DNA from: a bacterium
GTDB taxonomy: Bacteria; Armatimonadota; Zipacnadia; Zipacnadales; Zipacnadaceae
Assembly (NCBI GenBank): GCA_030603495.1
Contig: JAUVXR010000014.1
Span: 1-64,000, forward strand
Direction of reading: 5' to 3'
DNA: 64,000 bases
Shown here: positions 16,005-24,897 of the stretch, piece after piece
Numbering within the stretch: position 1 is the stretch's first letter
How the letters are laid out: every line of letters begins with the position of its first letter
The notes under the pieces: model-generated
Databases searched by the model: none
What the model was told of the DNA's origin: nothing
What the model saw: the letters and a program-made list of their open reading frames with translations, nothing else
Made by a program: the position numbers and the translations under genes

Positions 16005-17414
16005 ATGGAAAGGGCAGACAATGGCAAGTTCGATATCGGTATCATCGGCGGTGGCCCCGCCGGGTATGTGGCAGCAATCCGGGCCGCCCAGCTTGGCGCG
16101 AAGACTGCGGTGGTCGAGGCGCGGGAGTTGGGTGGCACCTGCCTCAACCGCGGCTGCATACCCTCCAAGGCTCTGCTGCGCTGCATGGAGGCCATCGAAC
16201 TGGCCAAGAGCGCCCGCCGCATGGGCCTCAAGTTCGCCGAGCCCGAAATAGACTTCGACGGTGTCCGTCGCCATGCCGCCCGCGCGATCAAGACGCTTGT
16301 CTCCGGTGTGGAGACGCTGATGGCGAGCAACGGCATAACCGTCTTCGGCGGTCATGGCAGGATGCTTGATTCTACGCACGTCGAGGTCGTTGGTCCCGAT
16401 CAGACTGTCAGCTTTGAAGCTGGCAAGATTATCCTCTGCACCGGCTCGGTGCCGTTCATTCCCCCCATCCCCGGCGCTGATGGCACGGGCATAATTGACA
16501 GCGACCAGGCTGTGGCTCTGCCTGGGCCGCCGGAGAGCTTGGCGGTAATCGGGGGCGGCGCAGTCGGCTCGGAGTTGGCCCAGGTCTACGCCTGCTTGGG
16601 GACTAAAGTCACGCTGGTGGAGATGCTCGACCGACTTGCTCCGACCGAAGACCCTGAGGCCAGTGCCCTGCTGGAAAGCACAATGAAGAAGCAGGGCATC
16701 CGGGTGCTGACGAGCTCGAAAGCGGTCGAAATCGAAGACGTGGGCGACCTCAAGCACCTGGCGTTGGAGTGCGACGGGCAAGTCGAGACCGTCGAGGTGC
16801 AGATGGTGCTGATGGCTACCAGTCGGAAGGCCTACACGGAAGGTCTGGGCATTGAGGAGTTGGGAGTTGATACCGAGCGCGGACAGATCGTGGTCAACGA
16901 CTACATGCAAACCAATATTGACAACATCTACGCGGCCGGTGACGTACGACGCGGGGTGGGGCTAGCCCACCTGGCCTCCCACGAGGGCATCGTCGCGGTC
17001 GAGAATGCTCTGGACGTTGCTGGGGCTGGGGCCATCAACTATGACGCTGTGCCCGCGGTCATCTACACGCATCCCGAGATCGGTTCAGTCGGTGTGCAGG
17101 AGCATGAAGTGGCCACTTGCGGCAGGGACTGCCAGATCGGCACCTTCCCGTTGAGTGCAAGCGGCCGGGCGGCGGCCTATGGCGAGCGCCAGGGCTTTGT
17201 TAAGCTCATTGCTGACTCGGCCACGGACGTCATTATCGGTGGTACCGTCGTGGGCCTGTTCGCCAGTGAGTTGATTGCGGGGATCACTCTGGCGGTGCGG
17301 ATGGGCCTGACCCTAAGTGATGTCGGGGAGACCATCCACAGCCACCCGACGGTCAGCGAGGCAATTGGCGAGGCCGCACTGGCGGGCCTGGGCCGTGCCA
17401 TACACTTGCCGTGA
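16005..17414 (+). CDS. lpdA: Dihydrolipoyl dehydrogenase (E3)
   Basis: A 469-residue FAD-dependent disulfide oxidoreductase. It has the FAD motif GGGPAGYVAA, the redox-active pair Cys46/Cys51 in GGTCLNRGCIPSK, the NAD motif GGGAVGSELA, the second FAD motif YAAGDV, and the C-terminal HSHPTVSE containing the active-site His. It reoxidises dihydrolipoamide of 2-oxoacid dehydrogenases or the glycine cleavage system; no E1, E2 or gcv genes are in this window. AGGAGG five bases before the ATG at 16005 fixes the start. It is separated from the FmdE gene by 184 bp and is probably its own transcription unit. Confidence 0.92.
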   Translation: MERADNGKFDIGIIGGGPAGYVAAIRAAQLGAKTAVVEARELGGTCLNRGCIPSKALLRCMEAIELAKSARRMGLKFAEPEIDFDGVRRHAARAIKTLVSGVETLMASNGITVFGGHGRMLDSTHVEVVGPDQTVSFEAGKIILCTGSVPFIPPIPGADGTGIIDSDQAVALPGPPESLAVIGGGAVGSELAQVYACLGTKVTLVEMLDRLAPTEDPEASALLESTMKKQGIRVLTSSKAVEIEDVGDLKHLALECDGQVETVEVQMVLMATSRKAYTEGLGIEELGVDTERGQIVVNDYMQTNIDNIYAAGDVRRGVGLAHLASHEGIVAVENALDVAGAGAINYDAVPAVIYTHPEIGSVGVQEHEVATCGRDCQIGTFPLSASGRAAAYGERQGFVKLIADSATDVIIGGTVVGLFASELIAGITLAVRMGLTLSDVGETIHSHPTVSEAIGEAALAGLGRAIHLP

Positions 17415-17836
17415 TACGGCGGGTGGCCAGTGAGCGGCCTAGATCGCCGCACGATAGCGGGGAGCACCCGAGAACGACTTCTATCCTTGAGCAGGTCGGA
17501 TGCTGTGAAGATCTCCGCTCCAGAAAGCAGCATGTGATCCCCAATTCGAAGTCCATGATTCCGGCCCCACGGCAAGGGTCAAGCAAGGTCCTCGCGATGG
17601 CGCACACGACCCCGTGGGGTCTACTGAGTTTCGCATAACTGCAAGCGTTCTTGTTCGGAGATGAGGCTGGCATGTGAGGCATTCGGGGTGAGAAAGTAGT
17701 CATGCAGAACTGCAGGGCTCTGATTTCTACTCGCAACCGAGCGGGGGAGGAATTCATTCTCGACTCAAGGAACGCCAATATAACTAGAATCCAAGAGACA
17801 GAGATTACCGACCTGAAGATGGGTAGCTAAATCGGC
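17415..17836. other. Gene-poor stretch with a possible 3' gene remnant
   Basis: About 420 bp without a convincing complete gene. The last part (17702-17830, plus strand) reads as a 42-codon open frame ending 'NITRIQETEITDLKMGS', which looks like the tail of a lost polysaccharide-cluster gene and stops six bases before the decayed glycosyltransferase start at 17837. The remainder shows no coding signal on either strand. Confidence 0.4.
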
Positions 17837-18150
17837 ATGCGCATACTGTTCATAACAAGAACTGCCGGCCTCGGTGGGGGCATTACGTATCTGCGGACGT
17901 TGATCCCTGGCCTGCAGCGCCGGGGGCACCACTGTGGGGTGATGACACGAGGGGGACCAGGTCGCTGATCGATTTGAGTCAGCCTTAGACCGATGGGGCT
18001 TGGGTACCGGCGCTGACGAGTAACTTGAATGGGATAATAAGGCTGTTGCGATGTAGACAGATGAGGGAGGTTGTTCCTGCTTCGAGGGCAATATCAGCGA
18101 CACCGCCCGGAGTGGGTTGGGTCGTTCTGCCACGAGCAATACAATAACCA
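17837..18150 (+). pseudogene. Remnant of a family 4-type glycosyltransferase
   Basis: An ATG at 17837 opens a frame reading MRILFITRTAGLGGGITYL then LIPGLQRRGHHCGVMTRGG, a textbook N-terminus of a GT-B fold (GT4) glycosyltransferase, including the glycine-rich loop after the first strand. It stops at a TGA ending at 17968. Coding-like sequence resumes in other frames: DRFESALDRWGLG, then 'VPALTSNLNGIIRLLRCR' and MREVVPASRAIS, up to about 18150 where the convergent gene ends. At least two frameshifts and the loss of the C-terminal domain make this a pseudogene rather than a small gene. Confidence 0.7.
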
Positions 18151-18152
18151 AT

Positions 18153-18989
18153 CTAGTGCCTTAACTTTCCCTCTACAGGCTCGCTGTGCGTTCCCCCGGC
18201 TATTCCTCGCCCTCCGCGGTTAGAATGAGGAAAATACTTGCTCTGCACACTTACCCCGGAGTGCAACTCCACTGCTTGGGCATAGGCAAGCAGATCATAG
18301 TTAGCAGCTAGGGCAGCATACACCACGCCCCGCCACCCATCGAGAACGCCGCCTTTGACTAGCACGTGGCGAAAAAAACTCCAGGCGCTGTGAAAGGCTG
18401 CAGTTGCCAGAGTAACTGGTCGGCCACGGGCCTGAAGCTGCTGCGCCTTCAGTATGGCATAATGGGCCTGCCGGGCTACGAAGTGATTAAGGTCCCTGCA
18501 AGTGTAATGTAGCAGCACGCCTGGTAGCCGTCCCGGTCTGTACCCGCCCAGCTCGAGAGATTCGTGCACGGGGGCAGTACTCCATCTAAACCCTCGTTGG
18601 TAAAGACGACTTACATAGGCAGAAGAGGCTCCAAAGCGCAGTGGCTTGCCAAAGAACACCTCCCGACGCCGAAATGCATACACGGGATGGTCCGGCCCGC
18701 GCCTAAGCTTAGCCTGAATTTCCTCGGCAAGTTTCGGAGAGACCTCTTCATCTGCATCGATAGCCAGGATCCAATCTCCGCGACACTGATCCCTGCCGAA
18801 GTTGCGCTGGGCCCCATAGCTAGGCCATGGATTATGAATCACTCGGGCTCCACAAGCGCGAGCGATCTCACAGGTGGCATCAGTGCTACCGCAATCAATG
18901 ACGACGCGCTCGTCAGCGAAGTTTAACGCTGACAAGCACCGCTCAATTGCTGCCTCTTCATTCTTCGTAATTACCAACGCGGATAGCAT
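18153..18989 (-). CDS. Glycosyltransferase family 2, WaaE/KdtX-like
   Basis: A 278-residue GT-A enzyme beginning SALVITKNEEAAIERCL, followed by VVIDCGSTDAT and the metal/nucleotide-sugar motif ILAIDADEEVS. The pattern 'GAQRNFGRDQC' and VHESLEL matches the WaaE subfamily, which adds glucose to heptose in lipopolysaccharide cores, although substrate cannot be read from sequence. The C-terminal half has aromatic-rich helices typical of the group. The last 25 residues, rich in Gly and Arg, look unlike the family and may be readthrough past an original end. No strong ribosome binding site precedes the ATG. Confidence 0.82.
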   Translation of the reverse strand: MLSALVITKNEEAAIERCLSALNFADERVVIDCGSTDATCEIARACGARVIHNPWPSYGAQRNFGRDQCRGDWILAIDADEEVSPKLAEEIQAKLRRGPDHPVYAFRRREVFFGKPLRFGASSAYVSRLYQRGFRWSTAPVHESLELGGYRPGRLPGVLLHYTCRDLNHFVARQAHYAILKAQQLQARGRPVTLATAAFHSAWSFFRHVLVKGGVLDGWRGVVYAALAANYDLLAYAQAVELHSGVSVQSKYFPHSNRGGRGIAGGTHSEPVEGKLRH

Positions 18990-19039
18990 CGATTATGGCC
19001 TCCGCTGCTTGCAGGACGGCGAACTGCACCGCGTCGCTA

Positions 19040-19549
19040 CTACTTTATTGCTCGCAATACAAACTGTATCTTCTTCGGGCGAAAAAGGAAGCACAGATTA
19101 TCTTCGTAGAAACGTGGCGCTAGGTTGGCCAATTTCTCAACACCAAGGAACCGCCATATCCCCCTCACAACGATATACCGCTGCTCAATCTTGAACCTAG
19201 CCCGCGAGTAGAAGTTGTAGCGGTTGTGCTCCGTAAAATAGTCAAAGGTTCTTACCGAAAAGAACCCCATGTGCGTGGGATCGACATAAGCCTCGCTAGC
19301 GGCAAAATGGGGCACCCCTATCTGTACCACGGCTTCTTGTTGGGCGACACGCCAGATTTCTTCCATCAGGCCAACGAAGTTTTTGGCGTGCTCGAGTACC
19401 CCGCTGCAGACAATTGCCGAAAACACCTCTGATTTGAAGGGCAGGCCCTCTTCAATATCAGCAATTACGTCAGCCTGGGTGCCCGAGACCCTGTCGAGGC
19501 CTATTGCGCCAGGCTGTTTTCGGTTGCCGCAGCCAATATCAAGAACCAA
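19040..19549 (-). CDS. Class I SAM-dependent methyltransferase, small
   Basis: A 169-residue methyltransferase whose N-terminus is already motif I (VLDIGCGNRKQPG), followed by GLDRV, a D-loop ADIEEGLPF, motif IV VCSGVLEH and the family's 'VPHFAASEAYVDPTH' region. The frame opens only two codons upstream at a TAG, and the sole possible start is a TTG at 19547-19549, which places the SAM loop at residue 4. Many small polysaccharide-cluster methyltransferases do begin here, so it may be intact, but a 5' truncation is possible given the decayed genes on both sides. Confidence 0.65.
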   Translation of the reverse strand: MVLDIGCGNRKQPGAIGLDRVSGTQADVIADIEEGLPFKSEVFSAIVCSGVLEHAKNFVGLMEEIWRVAQQEAVVQIGVPHFAASEAYVDPTHMGFFSVRTFDYFTEHNRYNFYSRARFKIEQRYIVVRGIWRFLGVEKLANLAPRFYEDNLCFLFRPKKIQFVLRAIK

Positions 19550-19837
19550 TACCTAAGATGCCTCCCAAAGAGTATAACTTATTTGCCCTAACTGTACGTC
19601 CTCAGCGCAGATTGGACACCACAGCCTGGTAGTAAAGCTAAACTGGTAAGCGTCCTGCCAACATCGACAGCTGTACGCCCTCAGAACTTCTTGGACATTT
19701 GAGACCTAAAGATAAGGTGCACCTTGGCCCCTTCTTGGTTAACTCACCCAGTACTGCTGGTTAGCGCCAGGTTATGTTGGCGCCGGGCTTGTACCATTCG
19801 CCCTTGCACCTGCTTTCTCCTGCTAAGAACTTGCTAG

Positions 19838-20539
19838 GCGCAGCCCTTTGACTACTTCGCTCACCAGCGGAACTACGCATTGGCGCGGGCGAACTGTACC
19901 TGGACCTTATCATTGGACTGCGATGAGCAGGTATCGCCCGAATTGGCCGAGGAGATTCAGCAACTGCTGGCCGCAGGCCCGCCGCCGTATGACATCTACA
20001 AAATACCCCGCAAGTTAGTTGACCATGGCCGCTGGCTGCGCTGCTGCGGCACCTACCCTGACTATCAACTGCGCTTTTTCCGGACCGGCCACACTGTTCG
20101 TACCCTGGGGAGAGTGCATGATTCTTCTGTACCGAATGAGCCTTGTGGCAAGCTGCGCAATGCTATCTTGCATTACTCCTTTGATGACCTGGCCGATCAT
20201 ATTGCCCGAATGAATCAGTACACTACGCTGTCAGCACTCGACTACTACCACCGGGGCAAGCGGCCAGGGCTACTGTACCTACTGGCCAGATTCTGGCTCA
20301 CCTTCGGGCAAGAGTACCTCCTACGCGGCGGAATCCGCGAGGGGATACCTGGGCTCATGTACTCAGTAGTGCGGGCTACAGAGGTTTTCACCAAGTATGC
20401 CAAGGTCTGGGAACTAGCTGATGGCACATCCTCAATAGACATCGAAGCTGAGCTGGCACGCAAGCAGGCAGCCGATAAGGATATACTGGCCGATGAGCGG
20501 CAGCCGGAACTCCTGCGCGAGATCATCCCGCCTGATTAG
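19838..20539 (+). pseudogene. 5'-truncated glycosyltransferase family 2 (WaaE-like)
   Basis: Homologous sequence starts at 19838 directly after a TAG with 'DYFAHQRNYALARANCTW' and runs through LSLDCDEQVSPELAEEI to the C-terminus; the only start available is a TTG at 19880 inside this conserved region. The first 65 or so residues, including the nucleotide-binding strand and the G-S-T-D segment, are missing, so a working GT-A fold is unlikely. The remaining C-terminal two thirds are intact, with TLGRVHDS and a Glu-rich tail. The 288 bp before it (19550-19837) hold nothing recognisable. It is a paralogue of the intact GT2 at 18153-18989 on the other strand. Confidence 0.65.
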
Positions 20540-20766
20540 GTCGTTCTGCGATTGGTGCGTTAGCTTCTCAATCGTCCCAGACTACCTGATTCTGGAGAAA
20601 TCGTCATCGTCATCACCTCCTTCTCCCAGCTTGGAAAGGTATATTGCCTCCCGAGGCGAATAATAGTATTGGCTGTGCACCTGGTGCGGCCTAAGCTGAC
20701 TTAGATTGCGCTTCCTGACAGTTGCCATCGGCGGCAAGTCGTCAGAAAAGAGGTGAGATATGTCTT

Positions 20767-21633
20767 ATGTTAGAGAGTGACCTGCTTAACCGCGAACTGT
20801 TTATTATCAATGCCGCTCTGACCGGCATGGTCCCGACCAAGGCGGACACACCCCATGTGCCCGTCTCGGTTGAGGAAACTGCTGATGATGCCGAGGCCGC
20901 CGCCGAAGCTGGTGCGGCGATTATCCACCTTCATCCTCGTGACAACAAGGGACGCCCGACCTCTGATCCGGATATCTACCGAAGACTGATAGCAGCAGTC
21001 CGTGAGCGTTGCCCGGACCTCGTCATCTGCGCCAGTTGTAGCGGCAGGAATGAGCAAGATGGGGAACGGCGGGCCGCACCCTTGACCTTCGAAGACGAGC
21101 TCAAGCCCGAACTGGCCAGCCTCACGTGCGGCTCAATGAACTTCGCCCGTCAGGCCTCTCTCAATGCTCCCGACACCATAGTGGAGCTGGCCAGGCGTAT
21201 GCAGGATAACGGGATCAAAGCGGAAGTTGAGGTCTTCGAGCCGGGTATGATTAACTATGTCTGCTACTTGATCAGCAAGGGCATTCTGGAAGAGTCACTG
21301 TACTGCAACATCCTGCTGGGTAACCTGGGAACTAGCCGCGGGACTGGACTGGACCTAAGCTACATGGTCAACTGCTTGCCCGAGGGCACCACCTGGGGCG
21401 CCGCCGGAATCGGCCGGTATCAACTGCCTGTCACCGCTATGGCCTTGGCCATGGGCGGCAGCGTCAGGACCGGCCTAGAGGATAACATCCACTACGACTG
21501 GCAGGAGCGGGCGCTGGCCACCAACCGGATGCTTATCGAACGAGTCGTGCGCATAGGCCATGAGTTGGGGCGTCGTCCTGCGACCCCGCAGGAGACCCGG
21601 GAGATGATCGGCCTGCCGACGAAGAGACTATGA
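20767..21633 (+). CDS. BKACE family beta-keto acid cleavage enzyme (DUF849)
   Basis: A 288-residue TIM-barrel enzyme of the BKACE family, which condenses a beta-keto acid with acetyl-CoA and cleaves it, using a zinc ion. The zinc-binding HLHPRD (residues about 56-61), the 'GAAGIGRYQLP' strand and the C-terminal RTGLEDNIHY are all present. The founding member Kce acts in lysine fermentation, but the family is broad and the substrate here is open. The start at 20767 is supported by AGAGGTGAG nine bases upstream. It overlaps the NeuD-like gene by four bases (ATGA), an unexpected partner for a BKACE. Confidence 0.85.
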   Translation: MLESDLLNRELFIINAALTGMVPTKADTPHVPVSVEETADDAEAAAEAGAAIIHLHPRDNKGRPTSDPDIYRRLIAAVRERCPDLVICASCSGRNEQDGERRAAPLTFEDELKPELASLTCGSMNFARQASLNAPDTIVELARRMQDNGIKAEVEVFEPGMINYVCYLISKGILEESLYCNILLGNLGTSRGTGLDLSYMVNCLPEGTTWGAAGIGRYQLPVTAMALAMGGSVRTGLEDNIHYDWQERALATNRMLIERVVRIGHELGRRPATPQETREMIGLPTKRL

Positions 21634-22283
21634 AACTGGTAATTGTTGGCGCAAGAGCTGACGGCCAGGCCCATGTAGTACTGGAGTGTATTGAGGAGTC
21701 CGGCGCACACGAGGCTGTGGCCTTCGCGGACGAGACGCCGAGACTGAAGGGGCAGCAGGTCCTGGGCCTGCCGGTGCTGGGCGACCCCAACGAGGTGGCC
21801 CAGCAGGTTCAGGAACTGGGCATAACCGGTGCCTTCGTGGCGGTCGGCGATATGCAGGCCCGCGCGCGCCTGGCGGAGCTCTGCTCGTCCATGGGGCTTT
21901 CGCTGCCCACGCTCGTCCATCCGTCTGCTTACGTCTCTCTCCACGCCCAGATTGGCGCGGGCGGCTTCGTCGGGGCGGGAGTCGTGGTGCTGCCGGGAGC
22001 GGTCGTAGACGAGCTGGCTCGGATTAACGCGGGAACTGTCGTCAGCCACCATGTCCACGTCGGCGGAGCCAACACCATCGGCCCCAACGCGACTCTGGCT
22101 GGCAGGTCGTCCACTGGCGCCTTTGTGCTACTGGGCGCAGGCTGCACGCTCCTGCCGGAGGTCAGGGTAGCGGACGGCGTGACCGTAGGAGCTGGTGCGG
22201 TCGTAACTCGGGACACACCTCCTAACGTCACCGTCGTCGGCATGCCCGCCAAACCACTTGATCCCGAGCGCACTACTGCGTAG
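21630..22283 (+). CDS. NeuD-like sugar O-/N-acyltransferase (left-handed beta-helix)
   Basis: A 217-residue protein with an N-terminal Rossmann-like PglD/NeuD nucleotide-sugar domain (MKLVIVGARADGQAHVVLE) and a C-terminal hexapeptide-repeat domain (IGAGGFVGAGVVVLPGA, INAGTVVSHHVHVGG, VTVGAGAVVTRDTPP). The catalytic His of the family sits in SHHVHVGG. Such enzymes transfer acetyl groups from acetyl-CoA to amino sugars or sialic acids. It is translationally coupled to BKACE and followed by a polyprenyl-type glycosyltransferase, so it most likely decorates a surface sugar. Confidence 0.85.
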   Translation: MKLVIVGARADGQAHVVLECIEESGAHEAVAFADETPRLKGQQVLGLPVLGDPNEVAQQVQELGITGAFVAVGDMQARARLAELCSSMGLSLPTLVHPSAYVSLHAQIGAGGFVGAGVVVLPGAVVDELARINAGTVVSHHVHVGGANTIGPNATLAGRSSTGAFVLLGAGCTLLPEVRVADGVTVGAGAVVTRDTPPNVTVVGMPAKPLDPERTTA

Positions 22284-22293
22284 GAGACAAGTA

Positions 22294-23307
22294 ATGCAAG
22301 TGGAATTGACCGATCCCGGCAGTGAGCAAGCCACTGGGACGGTGGAGTTCTCGGTCGTGATACCAGTCTACAACGCCGAGCGGACCCTGGCACCGCTGGT
22401 CGAGGGCCTCGGCGACGTATTCACCAGCCTCGGCCGCGCCTACGAGATCGTGCTCGTTGACGACGGCAGCCGGGACAGCTCCTGGCAGGTGATCGAGTCG
22501 CTCCACGCTCGGGGAGTCCCCATCCGGGCCTTTCGCCTGATGCGGAATCACGGCCAGCACTGCGCCCTCAAGTGCGGCCTGGACCACTGCGCGGGGCGCT
22601 ACGCCATCACTATGGACGACGACCTCCAGCACCCGCCCGAGGAGATCCCTAAACTCATCGAAGCCACAGAGTCGGACCCGGATGTAGACGTGGTGATGGG
22701 CAGGTACGTGACCAAGAAGCATTCCGCCTTCCGCAATGCTGGAACCTGGCTGCATGATCGGTTACAGCGGATCATCTTCAACAAGCAGCCGGGCCTGGCG
22801 CTGACGAGTTTTCGCATCATCAATCGTGCTGTGCTTGACGAGATTCGCCAGACCCGCCACGCCCGGCCGCGCATCGGGCTAATTATCCTCTCGATAACCA
22901 GCCGCATAAAGAACGTGCTGGTGCAGCATGAACCGCGCAGTGCCGGACGGTCTGAATATACACTGCGACGTATGGTAAGTGATACGCTGGACAGCATCCT
23001 GAACTACAGCTCCTTACCCCTGCGGATGATGAGCTGGTTTGGCATCGGCAGCGCGCTGTTCAGCCTGTTACTGGGGCTCTATTTTCTGGTCAAGAAATTG
23101 CTTGGGCAGGTCGCGGTGTCAGGGTTCACCAGCACAATTCTGGTGGTCCTATTCACGGGCGGCGTGATCCTGTTCTCCTTCGGCCTGGTAGGAGAATATC
23201 TAGAAAGAATCGTCTCCCAGCAGATGCTGTCTACCCAGTACCACATCCGGACGGAGCTATCCGTAGGCGGTACTGGCACGCAGGAGGAGACTGATGATGG
23301 GAAGTGA
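22294..23307 (+). CDS. Membrane-anchored glycosyltransferase family 2 (ArnC/GtrB/DPMS-like)
   Basis: A 337-residue enzyme with a GT-A domain (FSVVIPVYNAERTL, VLVDDGSRDSSW, MRNHGQHCAL, TMDDDLQHPPEEI) and two C-terminal transmembrane helices ending in LVGEYLERI. This layout is typical of ArnC and GtrB, which load a sugar onto undecaprenyl phosphate at the inner membrane. TAGGAGA seven bases before the ATG at 22294 supports the start. Its place between NeuD-like and WecD-like acetyltransferases suggests the loaded sugar is an N-acetylated amino-deoxy sugar (inference). Confidence 0.87.
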   Translation: MQVELTDPGSEQATGTVEFSVVIPVYNAERTLAPLVEGLGDVFTSLGRAYEIVLVDDGSRDSSWQVIESLHARGVPIRAFRLMRNHGQHCALKCGLDHCAGRYAITMDDDLQHPPEEIPKLIEATESDPDVDVVMGRYVTKKHSAFRNAGTWLHDRLQRIIFNKQPGLALTSFRIINRAVLDEIRQTRHARPRIGLIILSITSRIKNVLVQHEPRSAGRSEYTLRRMVSDTLDSILNYSSLPLRMMSWFGIGSALFSLLLGLYFLVKKLLGQVAVSGFTSTILVVLFTGGVILFSFGLVGEYLERIVSQQMLSTQYHIRTELSVGGTGTQEETDDGK

Positions 23308-24037
23308 TTCGGCTGAGGTAAGCCTCTCGGACCTCGACGAAAAGAGGTTCGGGATCAAGGCGGCCAAGGCGCTCACGGTAACTACCGCAAATCTATCGGC
23401 AGTGCTCCGATTCTGTACAGACCACAATGTAGTCCTGCTAATTTCCCGCTGCTCTGCTGACGACCTCTGCACGGCTCAAGCCATGGAAAGAGCGGGCTTC
23501 CTGCTGATGGACACTCTGGTCTACTGGTCGCGTGATTTGGTCGATACGCCGCTCCCCAATGACAAAGGGCCGGCCCCTATCCGGCCAGTGAGGCCAGGGG
23601 AGGCGCAGCAGGTCAAACAGGTTGCGGCGGCCGCCTTTCGCGGTTACTTTGGGCATTATCATGCCGATGAGCGACTTGACAACCAAGCGTGCGACGAACT
23701 CTATGCCGATTGGGCTTATCGAGCCTGTAGCTCGGCCGGGGTGGCCGACGTTGTTCTGGTGGCGAAGCTAAATCAAGAGATTGTGGGATTCGCAACCGGT
23801 GAACTGAACAATCCAGAGGAAGGTGAAGGGCGCCTTTTGGGCGTCGCTCCCACATACCGACGCCGCGGCATTCATCGCTCCTTGATGATTGGAAGGCTTA
23901 GGTGTTTCCGCGAACATGGTGCAGAGCGGATGGTAATCTCTACACAGCTCACCAATATCGCAGCACAGATGGGTTGGCTCCGCTTGGGATTCGAGCCCAG
24001 CCATGCGCTCTACACCTTCCACAAGTGGTTTGATTGA
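23294..24037 (+). CDS. GNAT N-acetyltransferase, WecD-like
   Basis: A 247-residue protein whose C-terminal half is a GNAT domain: VVLVAKLNQEIVGFATGEL, then the acetyl-CoA loop LLGVAPTYRRRGIHRSLM (R/Q-x-x-G-x-G/A form) and 'MGWLRLGFEPSHALYTFHKW'. The N-terminal half, with 'SAVLRFCTDHNVVLLISR', matches the extra domain of dTDP-fucosamine acetyltransferase WecD. WecD acetylates dTDP-4-amino-4,6-dideoxygalactose, the product of WecE, which is encoded convergently 0.9 kb away. The gene overlaps the upstream glycosyltransferase by 14 nt. Confidence 0.83.
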   Translation: MMGSDSAEVSLSDLDEKRFGIKAAKALTVTTANLSAVLRFCTDHNVVLLISRCSADDLCTAQAMERAGFLLMDTLVYWSRDLVDTPLPNDKGPAPIRPVRPGEAQQVKQVAAAAFRGYFGHYHADERLDNQACDELYADWAYRACSSAGVADVVLVAKLNQEIVGFATGELNNPEEGEGRLLGVAPTYRRRGIHRSLMIGRLRCFREHGAERMVISTQLTNIAAQMGWLRLGFEPSHALYTFHKWFD

Positions 24038-24039
24038 AA

Positions 24040-24894
24040 ATGCCCTCCGATTTCTCTGATCTGCTGAGTTGCGATCTCTCTAGGGACCTTGCCGTTGTCA
24101 CTCCCCTTGACGACGAACTTGCCCGCAGCCACACTGAGCAGCAGCTCTACGACGAGCAGGCGGGCGCGGCGTACCTCAGACTGGAGGACACGGGCTGGTG
24201 GCACCGCCATCGCCTGGTGGAGTCGCTTCTAACTCGTTTCTCGCCGCCTCCCGGTGCAGTTCTAAACGTCGGCTGCGGGACCAATCTCCTGGGCAGGAGG
24301 CTGGCCGACCAGGGCTATCGGGTGGCCGCGATTGACTCGTCTCATCCTATGTTAATGAGCCGTCCGCCCCATCAGCGCATCGCGCGGCTACACGGTTTTG
24401 CGCCTTGCCGCGAAGTGTGCGCGAATGTCTGGGACGTGGTCACCGCTCTCGACCTGCTCGAGCACGTCAAGGACGAACAGAAGCTCCTGGCCTGGATGCG
24501 GGAACGCCTCAAGCCCGGAGGAGTGCTGATACTCACCGTCCCCGCCTACCAGTGGCTTTCTTGCAGCTATTTCGACTCCACACATCACCGGCGATACAGC
24601 TGTGGATCACTAATCAGGTCGCTGCGTCAGGCAGGCTTCGATGTAGAACTAAGCGGGTATGTGTTTGGCTTTGTCTTCCCTCTTTTGCTGCTCCATCGCT
24701 TGCCCTGGATGTTGCGCGACCGTCTGGGGAGGGCTTTCAAACCCAGCAGCGGACATAGGCCAGCGCTTAGGGTTCCTCCCTCCTGGGAAAGCGCGGTGCT
24801 CGGCGCCGTCTGCGCAGGGGAGATGCCTTGCGCGCGGCGAGGTCTATTGCCTTGGGGAAGCAGCATCTTTGCAGGAGCAAGACGGCCTGCGTGA
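24040..24894 (+). CDS. Class I SAM-dependent methyltransferase (Methyltransf_23 type)
   Basis: A 284-residue methyltransferase with motif I VLNVGCGTNLLGRRL, acidic residue loop AAIDSS, motif IV VVTALDLLEHVKDE and GGVLILTVPAYQWL. The 'DSTHHRRYS' stretch after it is common in methyltransferases of glycan clusters. A hydrophobic segment (VFGFVFPLLLLHR) near the C-terminus suggests membrane contact. A TTG at 24034 that overlaps the upstream stop could also serve as start. The C-terminal tail meets the convergent wecE stop only three bases away, leaving no room for a separate terminator. Confidence 0.8.
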   Translation: MPSDFSDLLSCDLSRDLAVVTPLDDELARSHTEQQLYDEQAGAAYLRLEDTGWWHRHRLVESLLTRFSPPPGAVLNVGCGTNLLGRRLADQGYRVAAIDSSHPMLMSRPPHQRIARLHGFAPCREVCANVWDVVTALDLLEHVKDEQKLLAWMRERLKPGGVLILTVPAYQWLSCSYFDSTHHRRYSCGSLIRSLRQAGFDVELSGYVFGFVFPLLLLHRLPWMLRDRLGRAFKPSSGHRPALRVPPSWESAVLGAVCAGEMPCARRGLLPWGSSIFAGARRPA

Positions 24895-24897
24895 CCC

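Noticed and set aside
17177-17575. Minus-strand open frame opposite the lpdA end
   Set aside because: It overlaps the lpdA C-terminus and has no recognisable domain or binding site.
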